A stretch of 64,000 bases of DNA from Notoacmeibacter sp. MSK16QG-6 (GCF_024158145.1 NZ_JAMYXM010000001.1:868001-932000); one strand, 5' to 3'. Shown: positions 26,397-35,822, counted from the stretch's first letter. Notes: generated from the sequence alone by a model not told the origin. A program made the numbers and translations.

Positions 26397-27038
26397 TCAG
26401 CCCTCGAATGCGCGTGGCATCAACGCTTCGGGCGGCTGCCATCCCGGCAGCGCCTTGATCCGTTCGACCCAGGCCGCGACATTCGGATAATCAGCAAGAT
26501 CGACGCCGATCTCGTCTGGCCAGTTGAAATATCCGAAGCAGGCAAGGTCGGCGATGGTGCAGCGATCGGCCGCCAGCCATTCGCGGCCCATCAGACGGTG
26601 GTTCATGATATCCAGCGCGGCCACGAAACGTCCGTGCAGAAACTGAACGCTTTCGGTTTCGCCCGTCTTCTTCAAGTGCCGAAGAAAACGGAGCGGGCCG
26701 CCATAGCCGGAGACCTTCTGGCTATCGAAGAGCAGCCAACGCAGCACTTCGAACTCCTCGGCCTCGGTTTGCGGGCCAAAGGTGCCGAAATGACGTGCCA
26801 AATAGGTCAGGATCGCGCCGGACTGGGTCAGGGTGAAATCGCCGTCCTGCCGATGATGGATCAGGACGGGGACTTCCCCCATGACATTGGTTTCCGTCCG
26901 CCAATCGTCCTGCCGCGTTTCTCCCTTGAAGAACTCGACCTTGACCGGCTCCCAATCCGCTCCGTTCAGCGCCAGCATCAGCGCTGCCTTGTAGGCGTTT
27001 CCGCTCTCATAGAAGCAGTGGAGGGTGAACTCGGCCAT
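26397..27038 (-). CDS. Glutathione S-transferase family protein
   Basis: 213-residue cytosolic GST-like protein: N-terminal thioredoxin-fold domain (about 1-80) beginning MAEFTLHCFYESGNAYKAAL with the cis-Pro region GEVPVLIH (about 52-59) and TQSGAILTYLARHFG, followed by a helical C-terminal domain with the folding-motif Asp in RCTIADLACFGYF (about 165). The usual first-helix catalytic Ser/Tyr position contains YES, so activity toward glutathione is possible. The ATG follows AAAGGGAG. It sits between the acyl-CoA dehydrogenase and thiolase genes on the same strand with short gaps, so it belongs to the beta-oxidation operon, perhaps dealing with reactive acyl intermediates. Confidence 0.9.
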   Translation of the reverse strand: MAEFTLHCFYESGNAYKAALMLALNGADWEPVKVEFFKGETRQDDWRTETNVMGEVPVLIHHRQDGDFTLTQSGAILTYLARHFGTFGPQTEAEEFEVLRWLLFDSQKVSGYGGPLRFLRHLKKTGETESVQFLHGRFVAALDIMNHRLMGREWLAADRCTIADLACFGYFNWPDEIGVDLADYPNVAAWVERIKALPGWQPPEALMPRAFEG

Positions 27039-27066
27039 GGCCAACTCCCTTTGGTCTTCGACCGGA

Positions 27067-28860
27067 TCAGAACGCTTCGACCGGCACCGCCATCATTGTT
27101 TCCGAACCGGACTGGATACGAGCCAGGCGCGTCGCCGTTTCCGGCATAAGACGCTCCATGTAGAAACGCCCGAACTGCATCTTGGCTTCATAGAAGGCCT
27201 TGTCGCCCTCTCCGGCGTCGAGCTTTTCCTTAGCGGCCTTCGCCATAAGGCCCCACATATAGCCGATCGCGACAAGGCCGAAGAGGTGCATGAAATCGGT
27301 CGAAGCCGCACCGGCGTCATTGGGGTTTTTCATGCCGTTCTGCATCAGCCACATCGACGCAGCCTGCATGTCGTTCATGCCCTTCTTGATGTGCTTGGTG
27401 AAAATGGAAAGTTCCTCATCGCCGCGATTGGCCTCGCAGAACTCTCCGACCTCCTCGAAGAAGGCCATGACTGGCTTACCGTTTTTCATGCCGAGCTTGC
27501 GGCCGACCAGATCGAGCGCCTGGATGCCGTTGGCGCCCTCATAGATCATGGCGATGCGGGCATCGCGCACGAACTGGCTCATGCCCCACTCTTCGATATA
27601 GCCGTGACCGCCATACATCTGCTGAGCATTGGTGGCGTTTTCATAGCCCTTGTCAGTGAACACGCCTTTCAGCACCGGCGTCATCAGAGACAGCATATCG
27701 TCGGCGCTCTCCGCCTGCGGCGCATCGCCAGAACGATGATGCAGATCGGCCTTGAGCGCGCTCCACAGCATGAGCGCGCGCGCGCCTTCGTTAAAAGAAC
27801 GGATCGTCAGAAGTGCACGTCGCACGTCGGGATGGACGATGATCGGATCAGCTTTCTGATCGGGCGCCTCAGCGCCGGTCAGAGCACGGCCCTGTAGCCG
27901 CTCCTTGGCGTAATTCGCGGCATTTTGGTAAGCGACTTCCGAGATGGAAAGTCCCTGAAGCGCCACACCGAGCCGAGCCTCGTTCATCATGGTGAACATG
28001 GCTTTGAGGCCCTTGTTTTCCTCGCCGACCAGCCAGCCTGTCGCTTCGTCGTAATTCATAACGCAGGTCGAGTTGCCGTGAATGCCCATCTTCTCTTCCA
28101 GCGATCCGCATGCGACGCCATTGCGCTCGCCGAGACTGCCGTCTTCGGTCACAAAGAACTTTGGCACGACGAAGAGAGATATGCCTTTGACGCCTTCCGG
28201 CGCGCCTTCGATGCGGGCGATGACAAGATGAATAATGTTGTCGGCCAGATCGTGCTCGCCGGCGGAGATGAAGATCTTCTGCCCGCTGATCTTGTAGCTA
28301 CCATCGTCCTGCGGCACCGCCTTGGTGCGAAGAAGACCGAGATCGGTGCCGCAATGCGGCTCGGTCAGATTCATGGTGCCGGTCCATTCGCCGGACGTCA
28401 TCTTCGGCAAATAGGTCTGCTTCTGATCCTCCGTTCCATGGGCCAGAAGCGCCGCGATTGCGCCTTGGGTGAGGCCAGGATACATGAGCAGAGCCATATT
28501 GGCCGAGGAGAAATATTCGCCCACTGCGCTATGAAGTGTGTAGGGCAGGTTCTGGCCGCCATACTCCTCAGGCACGGAAAGACCCATCCAGCCCGCTTCG
28601 CGATAGGCATTGAATGCGTCCTTGAACGCATCCGGCGTGGTCACGGATGAATCGTCGTGACGGACGCAGCCTTCCTGATCGCCGATTTGGTTCGTAGGCA
28701 GAATGATTTCTTCGGCCATACGCCCAGCCTCGCCAAGGATCGCCTCGACCATTTCCGGGTCGGCTTCGGCAAAACCGGGCAAATTGTTGTACTGGTGGAA
28801 CTTCAGAACATCATTGAGAACGAACAGCGTGTCTTTTACGGGGGCCTGATAGACCGGCAT
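27067..28860 (-). CDS. Acyl-CoA dehydrogenase (long, DmdC/FadE-like)
   Basis: 597-residue FAD-dependent dehydrogenase of the long subfamily with a C-terminal extension. N-terminus [19 protein letters not shown] is typical of the rhizobial group, [17 protein letters not shown] and [18 protein letters not shown] (about 160) form the flavin/substrate pocket, and [20 protein letters not shown] with [20 protein letters not shown] (about 415-455) carries the catalytic-Glu region. It catalyses the first step of beta-oxidation. The ATG at 28860 is chosen because GGAGGAG lies eight bases upstream; the frame remains open to an ATG at 28920. A large palindrome lies directly upstream. Confidence 0.92.
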   Translation of the reverse strand: MPVYQAPVKDTLFVLNDVLKFHQYNNLPGFAEADPEMVEAILGEAGRMAEEIILPTNQIGDQEGCVRHDDSSVTTPDAFKDAFNAYREAGWMGLSVPEEYGGQNLPYTLHSAVGEYFSSANMALLMYPGLTQGAIAALLAHGTEDQKQTYLPKMTSGEWTGTMNLTEPHCGTDLGLLRTKAVPQDDGSYKISGQKIFISAGEHDLADNIIHLVIARIEGAPEGVKGISLFVVPKFFVTEDGSLGERNGVACGSLEEKMGIHGNSTCVMNYDEATGWLVGEENKGLKAMFTMMNEARLGVALQGLSISEVAYQNAANYAKERLQGRALTGAEAPDQKADPIIVHPDVRRALLTIRSFNEGARALMLWSALKADLHHRSGDAPQAESADDMLSLMTPVLKGVFTDKGYENATNAQQMYGGHGYIEEWGMSQFVRDARIAMIYEGANGIQALDLVGRKLGMKNGKPVMAFFEEVGEFCEANRGDEELSIFTKHIKKGMNDMQAASMWLMQNGMKNPNDAGAASTDFMHLFGLVAIGYMWGLMAKAAKEKLDAGEGDKAFYEAKMQFGRFYMERLMPETATRLARIQSGSETMMAVPVEAF

Positions 28861-28926
28861 CAACATCTCCTCCGAAACGAGATCCGCGGCCTTACCGGCC
28901 GCATTCAGTGTCGCGCTCATTATCGT

Positions 28927-28954
28927 ATTTTGACGTTTCCGTAAACGTCAAAAT
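28927..28954. promoter_or_regulatory. 28-base palindrome upstream of the beta-oxidation operon
   Basis: ATTTTGACGTTT (28927-28938) and AAACGTCAAAAT (28943-28954) are perfect 12-base complements around CCGT. It lies 67 bases upstream of the acyl-CoA dehydrogenase start and downstream of the merR terminator, so it is a candidate operator for the neighbouring MerR regulator, a family in which LiuR-type members control acyl-CoA degradation through ACGT-containing dyads. Confidence 0.7.
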
Positions 28955-29001
28955 TTTGCAGGACTGATTTTCCTGCCACGGCCAGAAGTGGTGCGTTGCC
29001 G

Positions 29002-29040
29002 GCTAAAGAAAAGCCCGCCTCCATGACGGAGACGGGCTTT
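29002..29040 (-). terminator. Intrinsic terminator after merR
   Basis: On the minus strand AAAGCCCG (29040-29033) pairs with CGGGCTTT (29017-29010), extended inward by four more pairs after one mismatch, followed by TTTTCTTT. It ends the merR transcript before the beta-oxidation operon, so the operon needs its own promoter. Confidence 0.88.
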
Positions 29041-29062
29041 CCTGAAAGAACTGTTCAACCGG

Positions 29063-29521
29063 TCAGGGGCGGCCAGCGGCCTCTTCCAGCGAAGTGCGGG
29101 CAACGGTCAGGGTCTGTTGAAGTTCGCCAATTGCGCCTTCAAGCTCCTGACGCTGCTTTTCCAGTCGGGCCAGTTGACGGGTACCCTTTTCGATGAGCAC
29201 CTTCGTCTGGCGGTAGTTTGAACCGTTCGGCTCATAGAGATCCATGATCTGCTTAACTTCGCGAAGTGAGAAGCCGACACGGCGGCCGAGCATGATCAGC
29301 TTGAGACGAGTGATCGTCCGGCGATCGTAAAGGCGCGTGGTGCCGACGCGCCGTGGAGACACAAGTCCCTTGTCTTCGTAAAAGCGCAAAGCGCGCAAGG
29401 TGACGCCAAGCTGCTGGGCCACCTCGCCGATGCGCATATATTGGTTGCCGTTCTCGCCGACGCTGGCGTTCTCTTCGCCGCCCAGTTCATCGGCCGGCAC
29501 CGAATTCGATTGTTCCGTCAT
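29063..29521 (-). CDS. MerR family transcriptional regulator, likely of fatty acid/acyl-CoA degradation
   Basis: 152-residue MerR protein: an N-terminal flexible tail of about 28 residues, then the winged HTH YMRIGEVAQQLGVTLRALRF (about 28-47), YEDKGLVSPRR and TTRLYDRRTITRLKLIMLGR, followed by a long dimerisation coiled coil (about 100-150: QTKVLIEKGTRQLARLEKQ). It lacks the C-terminal Cys residues of metal or redox sensors, like the LiuR-type regulators that sense acyl-CoA intermediates. It is the gene upstream of the beta-oxidation operon in the same orientation, but separated by its own terminator. A palindrome before the operon and a related sequence in its own promoter are candidate operators. 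An internal start at MRIGEVAQ is possible. Confidence 0.88.
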   Translation of the reverse strand: MTEQSNSVPADELGGEENASVGENGNQYMRIGEVAQQLGVTLRALRFYEDKGLVSPRRVGTTRLYDRRTITRLKLIMLGRRVGFSLREVKQIMDLYEPNGSNYRQTKVLIEKGTRQLARLEKQRQELEGAIGELQQTLTVARTSLEEAAGRP

Positions 29522-29978
29522 GTCCCAGTCTGCGACCTTCGTTTGAACCTGTTTGTTAGTGCGTGAGCCTCAATCGACCTTTCCGCGAAACTGCGAAAAC
29601 ACCTGAGCGACCGGGTCGACGGCCGGTTCGCAATTTCCGCTCTCGATCGGGAGGCTACAAAGAAAACAGGCCAGGCAGCATTTGAACCACCCGGCTTTCT
29701 CTTACGTAAAGGTTGTATAAGGCTTTTCTAAGGTGATGCAATCCGTCAACAAGAGAGTTTCGTTCGTCTTAGAAAAATTGACCGTTTGGAAAAATTTGAT
29801 AGCGCTGACATGCGTGGCGCGTCAACCGGGAATTAAGATATCTTAACCTGATGTTTACCATACCCGTCGAATGGTTGCCCTGCGTTGGGCCATCCACGCC
29901 AGGGCAGCATAGAATCCGTTTTGCCCACCGGCGATCATCCGCAAACTGGCCCGACACCCGCAAGGAGTTGACGCGCCG
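29522..29978. other. 457-base merR/podJ divergent intergenic region
   Basis: No coding frame with support is seen. Towards merR it holds TTACGTAAAGGT followed by TGTATAAGG (29702-29722), an ACGT dyad next to a promoter-like element. Towards podJ it holds the perfect 14-base palindrome TTAAGATATCTTAA (29833-29846), close to a CtrA box (TTAA-N7-TTAAC) but with a spacer one base short, and one GANTC site, GAATC (29912-29916), 62 bases before the podJ start. Confidence 0.55.
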
Positions 29979-32900
29979 ATGGAGACGAGACGAGACCCAT
30001 TCGATCCGGCAAACGTCGGTCGCACTCGGCGGAACCCTTCGACGCTCGGTCATCTGAGCGAAAAACTCTCCGCAATCGAAAACCGGCTCGGCATGGGCGA
30101 AATCCGTCCGGCCAACTCCCCCTTCGCAAGAAGCAAGACCGCAAGCGATCTCGACCAATTGCGCGAGCAGCTACGCGACGAGCTGCGTCGCACGATCAAC
30201 GAAGAATTTCACGCGTTGCGGCAGCGTCTGGGTTCTGTACTCGACGATGTCGACGCCGGTCGCACGCAGGATGTCTCGACGGAACTGGCGCGCCTCAGCA
30301 AAGCTGTCGCCGATCTCTCCTCGTTTGGCGAATCGCAAGGCGTCGATACGCTCCACAACGAAATGGGCGAAATGAAGCGGCGGCTCGACGAGCTTGCCCG
30401 TGAAGAAACGCTACGCGAAGCCTCCAGCCGCTGGGATCAGTTGGACAAACGCTGGTCGCATTTCGAACGCCAGATGAACCGGGACGCAGAATCTCGTGGC
30501 GCGAGCGAAAAAACCCTGTCGCGCCTTCAGCAGCGGATCGAGACGATTGGCGACAACGTCTCCAACCTTCCGCAATCACATTCCATCGGCGCAATGCAGG
30601 ACGACATTCGTTCACTGATCGAAACCGTGCAGAAACGCGCCGGCAATGGCTTGTCGCAAAGCGCTCTCGATACCATCGATGCGCGGCTGGACGAGCTATC
30701 CCGCGCGCTCGTCTCCGCCCAGTCCAGACCGGCGGAATTCGATACCGGGCCTCTGGAACGAATCGAGGCGCGGCTTTCCACGCTTGCCAAGCAGGTCGAA
30801 CCGCCACAGACAATCGGTCCGGAAGCGGCCGAGATCGCAAAGCGCATGGAGGCCCTCACCGAGCGTGTCGAGACTCTTGCCGGCCGGTCCGAGGCGGCAG
30901 ACAGCGCCATTGAGCGGATCGCCCACCAACTCGGAACCTTGACCGAGCATTTGGAGAAAGCGCCGCCGCCGGTCGACCTCTCGCCGATCCTGTCCGCCGT
31001 GGAATCGCGAATCGAAACGGTTGTCACTTCACTGGAACGCAGCCATCGCGATGCCAGGGATCACTCCGAAGCGATGTTCCGCGAACTCGATGCGAAATTC
31101 GAGAAAACAAGCCGAGCGACACCCGCAAGTTTCGCCAATGAGACGACCGAGCGCGCGCTTGGCGAGATCGAAGAGCGGCTTTCGCGCATTACCGATCGCA
31201 TGAATTCCGAAGCCGAGCATAGCGAGGCGGAGCGCCAGTCGCTGCTGAACATACTGGATGAGCGTTTCAATGCACTCTCCGACCGGATGCACGAGTCGAT
31301 CAGCGATGTCAGTTCGAAAGGCAATGAAAGCTTTGACGCCCTGCAAAACCGGCTTTCGGCACTCAGCGACCAGGTGGAAAGTGGCGCTGGTGGCGCGGCC
31401 AGTGCGGCTCACTCGGAGGCGATCGCCAATCTCGAGCACCAGATAGCCGAGCTCTCAGCCTATCTGTCCGGATCCGAAGGACGCAACGATGCCGTTGCCG
31501 ACCTTGCGCCACGGCTAAGCGAAATCGAGCAGGGCCTTCAGCGCAGCCAGGACGAGATGATGGAGGCGGCGCGCCAGGCCGTTGAAAACACACTGCGTAC
31601 GATGCAGGCGGATAATCCCGGCTCGGCAGAAGCGATGAGCAGTCTCGGCAACGATCTGCGGACACTCGAAGAACTCTCCCGACGTACCGAAAATCGGAAT
31701 GCGCGGACCTTTGAAGCCATCCACGAAACAATGCTGAAGATCGTGGATCGTCTGGCTGTCATCGAAGAAGGCAGTCTTGGATTCGCCGCGACCGGCCAGT
31801 CGCCAGAATCGCAATCGATGGCCGAACAGGCCGGCATTCCAGCCACCGAGCGTATGGCTTTCGACGCGGCGCACACGCCGCCGCTCGGCGAGACAGCGCT
31901 TGCCACAATCGAAGCGCTTGGCCCTCACACGGATGGTTCCGTCGACCCGGCCGACGACGAAGCGTTTCTCCGGGAATTCGTTCAGGCGGAAGGTGAAGAA
32001 CCGGCTTTGCCAACTGAAATGGAGCAGCCGCTTCCGCCCGAACCCGACACGCCGGACGAGCCGATGGAACCTGGTTCCGGTGCCCCGGATCTCGATGCGG
32101 TCATCGGCAAGATTCAGGCTGAACGGAACGAGCCGGCGGTGGACAATGCCTATCCAAGCCATACCAGAAACGCCAAAGCGGATTTCGTGGCGGCGGCGCG
32201 GCGCGCTGCCCAAGCAGCGGCGGCCGATGCCGAGAACGAGCCGAGCGGTGATGGAAGCAACACCAGAAGCCGCCGAGGCGTTGCATCAAGGGTCAAGCTA
32301 CCCCTTATCTTGATCGCGCTCGTGGCCATCCTTCTGTTCGGCGGATGGCAGCTCTTCAATACCTTCTATGCAAGGCAAATGCCGGTCGCGCCGATAGAGC
32401 CTGCCGTTACCGCGCCTGAACCGGTGGAGGACACCGCCGCTGCTGCTGGCGACGCGTCCGCCGAAGCTGAGGACGCGCTGGTCAATGGTACAGCCGCACC
32501 AGCGGCTGGCGAAGTGGATCCTGCGCCAGAGGCGGAGCCGATGGACGAGCCGGTTTCCAGAGCCAATGACACCGAACAGCCCCTCGCCGGGGATACGGCC
32601 GCCGATGCCGATGCCGCGGTTGTGACGGATACTCCCGCGATTGAGAGCGGGGACGCCGCGGCAATCGATGAACGCTCCATCTCTTTCGGCAATGCGGCAC
32701 TTCAGAAAGCCGTTGCGGAAGGCGAGCCGGCAGCCTGGCACGAAGTGGGCGCTCGTTATGCTGAGGGTCGCGGTGTCGAACGCGATATGGAAACGGCAGC
32801 GGACTGGTTCACTGCCAGCGCAGAGGCCGGCTACGTGCCTGCCGAATACCGTACCGCCCTGGCCTATGAAAAAGCGATGGGCGTGGAGCGCGACGCGCAG

Positions 32901-33563
32901 ACCGCGCTAGCCTGGTACCAAAAGGCCGCCGATGCCGGCAATGCCAGCGCCATGCACAATCTGGGCGTTCTTTTCGCGCAGGGCGCTGTCGGCGCCCCCG
33001 ACAACCAGCAGGCGCGCAAATGGTTCATGGATGCAGCGGAATTCGGCATTCGTGACAGCCAGTTCAATCTCGGCATTCTCAACGCACGCGGCATTGGGGC
33101 ACCGCAGGATCTGGTGCAGAGCTACAAATGGTTTGCGCTGGCGGCCAAGAATGGCGACACCGATGCCGCCGATAAACGCGATGAAGTGGCCCAGGCTTTG
33201 CGACCCGAACAGTTGGAGCGCGCGCGCGGCATCGTCGAACTCTGGAAACCGAAGGCTCTCGACCCTGCCGTGAACGAGCACTTGCCCGATCCGGCCTGGC
33301 TCGACGCCAAGAAGGATGACACGACTGCCAGCGTGGATATGAAAAAGGCCATCCTCAATATTCAGGGCATTCTGAACAATCATGGCTACGACGCCGGACG
33401 TCCGGACGGCGTTATGGGTGAGAAAACCAAAGCGGCAATCCGTGCTTTCCAAAAGGACAAAGGTCTGGCGGTCACTGGCGCTATCGACGAAAACCTCGTT
33501 CAGGCCCTTCTCGCGGCCAATATAGCCAAGCCGGTTGACGCAGAAGCAGCAGCGGCCAATTAG
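29979..33563 (+). CDS. podJ: PodJ-type polar localisation protein (coiled coil, TM, Sel1 repeats, peptidoglycan-binding domain)
   Basis: 1194-residue protein with the full PodJ architecture: a cytoplasmic part of about 770 residues rich in Glu/Arg/Ser coiled coils (e.g. LSEKLSAIENRLG, IEARLSTLAKQVE, IEERLSRITDRM), an acidic Pro-rich linker (about 640-720), a single membrane helix LPLILIALVAILLFGGWQLF (about 773-792), an Ala/Asp/Glu-rich periplasmic linker, four Sel1-like repeats (about 900-1060, e.g. WHEVGARYAEGRGVERD, MHNLGVLFAQGAVG) and a PG_binding_1 domain (about 1120-1180, NHGYDAGRPDGVMGEKTKAA). In Caulobacter and Agrobacterium PodJ organises pole identity. It could be annotated more generally as a Sel1/peptidoglycan-binding protein. 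Promoter elements for CtrA and GANTC-dependent control lie upstream, in keeping with cell-cycle regulation. Confidence 0.87.
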   Translation: METRRDPFDPANVGRTRRNPSTLGHLSEKLSAIENRLGMGEIRPANSPFARSKTASDLDQLREQLRDELRRTINEEFHALRQRLGSVLDDVDAGRTQDVSTELARLSKAVADLSSFGESQGVDTLHNEMGEMKRRLDELAREETLREASSRWDQLDKRWSHFERQMNRDAESRGASEKTLSRLQQRIETIGDNVSNLPQSHSIGAMQDDIRSLIETVQKRAGNGLSQSALDTIDARLDELSRALVSAQSRPAEFDTGPLERIEARLSTLAKQVEPPQTIGPEAAEIAKRMEALTERVETLAGRSEAADSAIERIAHQLGTLTEHLEKAPPPVDLSPILSAVESRIETVVTSLERSHRDARDHSEAMFRELDAKFEKTSRATPASFANETTERALGEIEERLSRITDRMNSEAEHSEAERQSLLNILDERFNALSDRMHESISDVSSKGNESFDALQNRLSALSDQVESGAGGAASAAHSEAIANLEHQIAELSAYLSGSEGRNDAVADLAPRLSEIEQGLQRSQDEMMEAARQAVENTLRTMQADNPGSAEAMSSLGNDLRTLEELSRRTENRNARTFEAIHETMLKIVDRLAVIEEGSLGFAATGQSPESQSMAEQAGIPATERMAFDAAHTPPLGETALATIEALGPHTDGSVDPADDEAFLREFVQAEGEEPALPTEMEQPLPPEPDTPDEPMEPGSGAPDLDAVIGKIQAERNEPAVDNAYPSHTRNAKADFVAAARRAAQAAAADAENEPSGDGSNTRSRRGVASRVKLPLILIALVAILLFGGWQLFNTFYARQMPVAPIEPAVTAPEPVEDTAAAAGDASAEAEDALVNGTAAPAAGEVDPAPEAEPMDEPVSRANDTEQPLAGDTAADADAAVVTDTPAIESGDAAAIDERSISFGNAALQKAVAEGEPAAWHEVGARYAEGRGVERDMETAADWFTASAEAGYVPAEYRTALAYEKAMGVERDAQTALAWYQKAADAGNASAMHNLGVLFAQGAVGAPDNQQARKWFMDAAEFGIRDSQFNLGILNARGIGAPQDLVQSYKWFALAAKNGDTDAADKRDEVAQALRPEQLERARGIVELWKPKALDPAVNEHLPDPAWLDAKKDDTTASVDMKKAILNIQGILNNHGYDAGRPDGVMGEKTKAAIRAFQKDKGLAVTGAIDENLVQALLAANIAKPVDAEAAAAN

Positions 33564-33623
33564 CGGCGGTAAGGGCGTGGCCACAAGGCGGCTCGCCATG
33601 ACCGTCGCGAAGGGAGCCGCGCC

Positions 33624-34034
33624 ATGCAAATCGTTATTCACCACAATCCCGCATGTGGAACGTCACGCAATGTCGTCGCCATGGTGCGCGAAGCAGGGTT
33701 CGAACCCGTCATTATCGAATATTTGAAGACCGGCTGGTCCAAGCCTCAGCTTCAGGCGCTTTTCGCCGCAGCCGGGCTCAAGCCGCATGAGGCCCTGCGC
33801 GTCAAGGGGACCGATGCCGAAGAGCGCGGCTTGACCGAGGCATCGGTGGATGATGAGACGCTTCTGGAGGCAATGGTCGAGAACCCGATTTTCGTCAATC
33901 GTCCGATCGTCTGCTCATCACGTGGGGTCCGGTTGTGCCGGCCGAGCGAAATGGTTCTCGATCTCCTGCCGCCCGGCGCGCTCGATCGTTTTGTCAAGGA
34001 AGATGGCGAAGAGGTTCGTCCCAGCGAAGGCTGA
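33624..34034 (+). CDS. arsC: Arsenate reductase (glutaredoxin type)
   Basis: 136-residue ArsC of the glutaredoxin-coupled class: the catalytic Cys sits in HNPACGTSRN (Cys about 11), and the arsenate-binding Arg residues are seen in LRVKGTDAEERG (about 58) and FVNRPIV (about 91, with the typical NRPIV). It reduces arsenate to arsenite in the cytoplasm. A GAAGGGAGC ribosome binding site precedes the ATG. It is followed 45 bases later by arsH, but neither an arsR repressor nor an arsenite exporter is in the window. Confidence 0.95.
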   Translation: MQIVIHHNPACGTSRNVVAMVREAGFEPVIIEYLKTGWSKPQLQALFAAAGLKPHEALRVKGTDAEERGLTEASVDDETLLEAMVENPIFVNRPIVCSSRGVRLCRPSEMVLDLLPPGALDRFVKEDGEEVRPSEG

Positions 34035-34079
34035 TTTCCACCTCCGAGACCCGCCGTTTAGAGTGACGAAGCCGCATCC

Positions 34080-34799
34080 ATGCCCGATCTAACCGATCTG
34101 CCGAATATCGACGCGTCCCAGTTTCCGGTCATCGATTTTTCCAATTACATTTCCGCAGACGATGATGGACACCCGCCTCGCATTCTTCTTCTCTACGGAT
34201 CTTTGCGAGATCGTTCTTATTCGCGTTTTTCTGCCGAAGAGGCAGGACGGCTGCTCGAGGCCATGGGTGCCGAGATCCGTTTCTTCGATCCGAGGGGATT
34301 GCCGCTTGCGGACTCAATCGAACCCGATCATCCGAAAGTCGCCGAACTGCGTGACCTTGCATTCTGGAGCGAGGGCATGGTTTGGAGCACGCCGGAGCGC
34401 CACGGGGCAATGACGGGCATCATCAAGAACCAGATCGACTGGCTTCCGCTCTCGCTCGGCGGCGTCCGACCGACACAGGGACGCACTCTCGCCTTGATGC
34501 AGGTGTGCGGAGGAAGCCAAAGCTTCAACGCGGTCAATCAGTTGCGCATTCTGGGGCGGTGGATGCGTATGGTGACGATCCCAAATCAATCATCAGTGGC
34601 AAGAGCTTGGGACGAGTTCGACGAAGACGGCCGAATGAAGCCGTCGCCCTATTACAATCGCATCGTCGACGTGACGGAAGAACTGATCAAGTTCACCCTG
34701 ATGGTCCGGGGGCGGGATACGGCCCTGACAAACCGTTATTCCGAGCGGGTCGAGAGCGCTGCAAAGCTATCGGCACGTGTCAATCAACCAAAACTTTAA
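34080..34799 (+). CDS. arsH: ArsH NADPH-dependent FMN reductase
   Basis: 239-residue flavodoxin-like protein. The FMN-binding loop is [19 protein letters not shown] (about 38-56), with [20 protein letters not shown] (about 105-125) and [25 protein letters not shown]-like C-terminus (blocks [13 protein letters not shown] and [12 protein letters not shown]) that are diagnostic for ArsH. Characterised members are organoarsenical oxidases or azo/quinone reductases giving resistance to trivalent methylarsenicals. Likely co-transcribed with arsC. Confidence 0.95.
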   Translation: MPDLTDLPNIDASQFPVIDFSNYISADDDGHPPRILLLYGSLRDRSYSRFSAEEAGRLLEAMGAEIRFFDPRGLPLADSIEPDHPKVAELRDLAFWSEGMVWSTPERHGAMTGIIKNQIDWLPLSLGGVRPTQGRTLALMQVCGGSQSFNAVNQLRILGRWMRMVTIPNQSSVARAWDEFDEDGRMKPSPYYNRIVDVTEELIKFTLMVRGRDTALTNRYSERVESAAKLSARVNQPKL

Positions 34800-34898
34800 G
34801 TCGTAGCAGCAGAGCGTTTGACACCGGGCGCTTGGGGGCGCATCAAGATGGCCGGGTGGGGCGCATAAATCGTTGTTTTTCGATCAGGCCGAGGTGGC

Positions 34899-35819
34899 GT
34901 GAGCATCTACCTTCCCATCGCGGAGATATCCGTCAACGTTCTTGTTCTTATCCTGATGGGCGGGGCGGTCGGTTTTCTGTCGGGACTTTTCGGCGTAGGT
35001 GGCGGCTTTTTGATCACGCCGCTCCTGATTTTCTATAATATCCCGCCAAGCGTTGCCGTGGCCACCGGCGCCAATCAGGTTATCGCCTCGTCATTCTCCG
35101 GCATGCTCGCGCACCTCAAGCGCGGTACGGTCGATGTTAAGCTTGGCCTGTTCCTTCTTGCTGGCGGGGTCGCCGGGGCATTTGTCGGCACGCAAGTTTT
35201 TCGATTTCTGCGCGAGCAGGGCCAACTCGATCTCGTCGTTTCCTTGCTCTACGTGGTTTTTCTCGGCATTATCGGCGGGCTGATGCTTACCGAGAGTCTG
35301 CGGGCGCTGCGCCGATCGCGGGGTGGCAAGCAGGTGCCGATGCGGCGGGCTGGCGAGCATAACTGGGTTCACGGGCTGCCGCTGAAGATGCGCTTCCGTC
35401 AGAGCCGTATTTTTGTGTCGATCATCCCCGTTATCGCCCTGGGTGTATTCGTCGGATTTCTGTCGGCGATCATGGGTGTCGGCGGCGGCTTCATTATGGT
35501 GCCGGCAATGATCTACTTGCTGAAAGTGCCGACCAATGTCGTCATCGGTACTTCTCTCTTCCAGATCGTGTTCACATCGGCTTTCACCACGGTCAGCCAT
35601 GCGATGACCAACCAGACCGTCGACATTATCCTGGCGGTTGCGCTGATGGCCGGCGGGGTGGCTGGCGCTCAATATGGCGCGAAAGTGGGCCAGAAACTGC
35701 GCGGCGAACAATTGCGCGCGCTTCTGGCGCTTCTCGTTCTGCTGGTCGGTCTGCGACTTGGCTTCGATCTCGTTGTCACGCCCGACGATCTGTTCTCCGT
35801 CGCGGCGGGAGGCGCCTGA
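34899..35819 (+). CDS. TauE/SafE family sulfite exporter-like permease
   Basis: 306-residue membrane protein with the family's duplicated four-helix unit: the first half has MGGAVGFLSGLFGVGGGFLITPLL (as FLSGLFGVGGGFLITPLL, about 25-42) and the second half GVFVGFLSAIMGVGGGFIMVPAMI-like repeat (as FLSAIMGVGGGFIMVP, about 188-203), the G(V/I)GGGF signature twice. Eight helices are expected. The family exports sulfite or sulfoacetate-type organosulfonates, but many members have unknown cargo. The start is the GTG at 34899. The next gene, three bases downstream, is TIGR02186, a fixed partner in alphaproteobacteria, so the two are one unit. It follows arsC-arsH by 99 bases. Confidence 0.9.
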   Translation: MSIYLPIAEISVNVLVLILMGGAVGFLSGLFGVGGGFLITPLLIFYNIPPSVAVATGANQVIASSFSGMLAHLKRGTVDVKLGLFLLAGGVAGAFVGTQVFRFLREQGQLDLVVSLLYVVFLGIIGGLMLTESLRALRRSRGGKQVPMRRAGEHNWVHGLPLKMRFRQSRIFVSIIPVIALGVFVGFLSAIMGVGGGFIMVPAMIYLLKVPTNVVIGTSLFQIVFTSAFTTVSHAMTNQTVDIILAVALMAGGVAGAQYGAKVGQKLRGEQLRALLALLVLLVGLRLGFDLVVTPDDLFSVAAGGA

Positions 35820-35822
35820 CCG

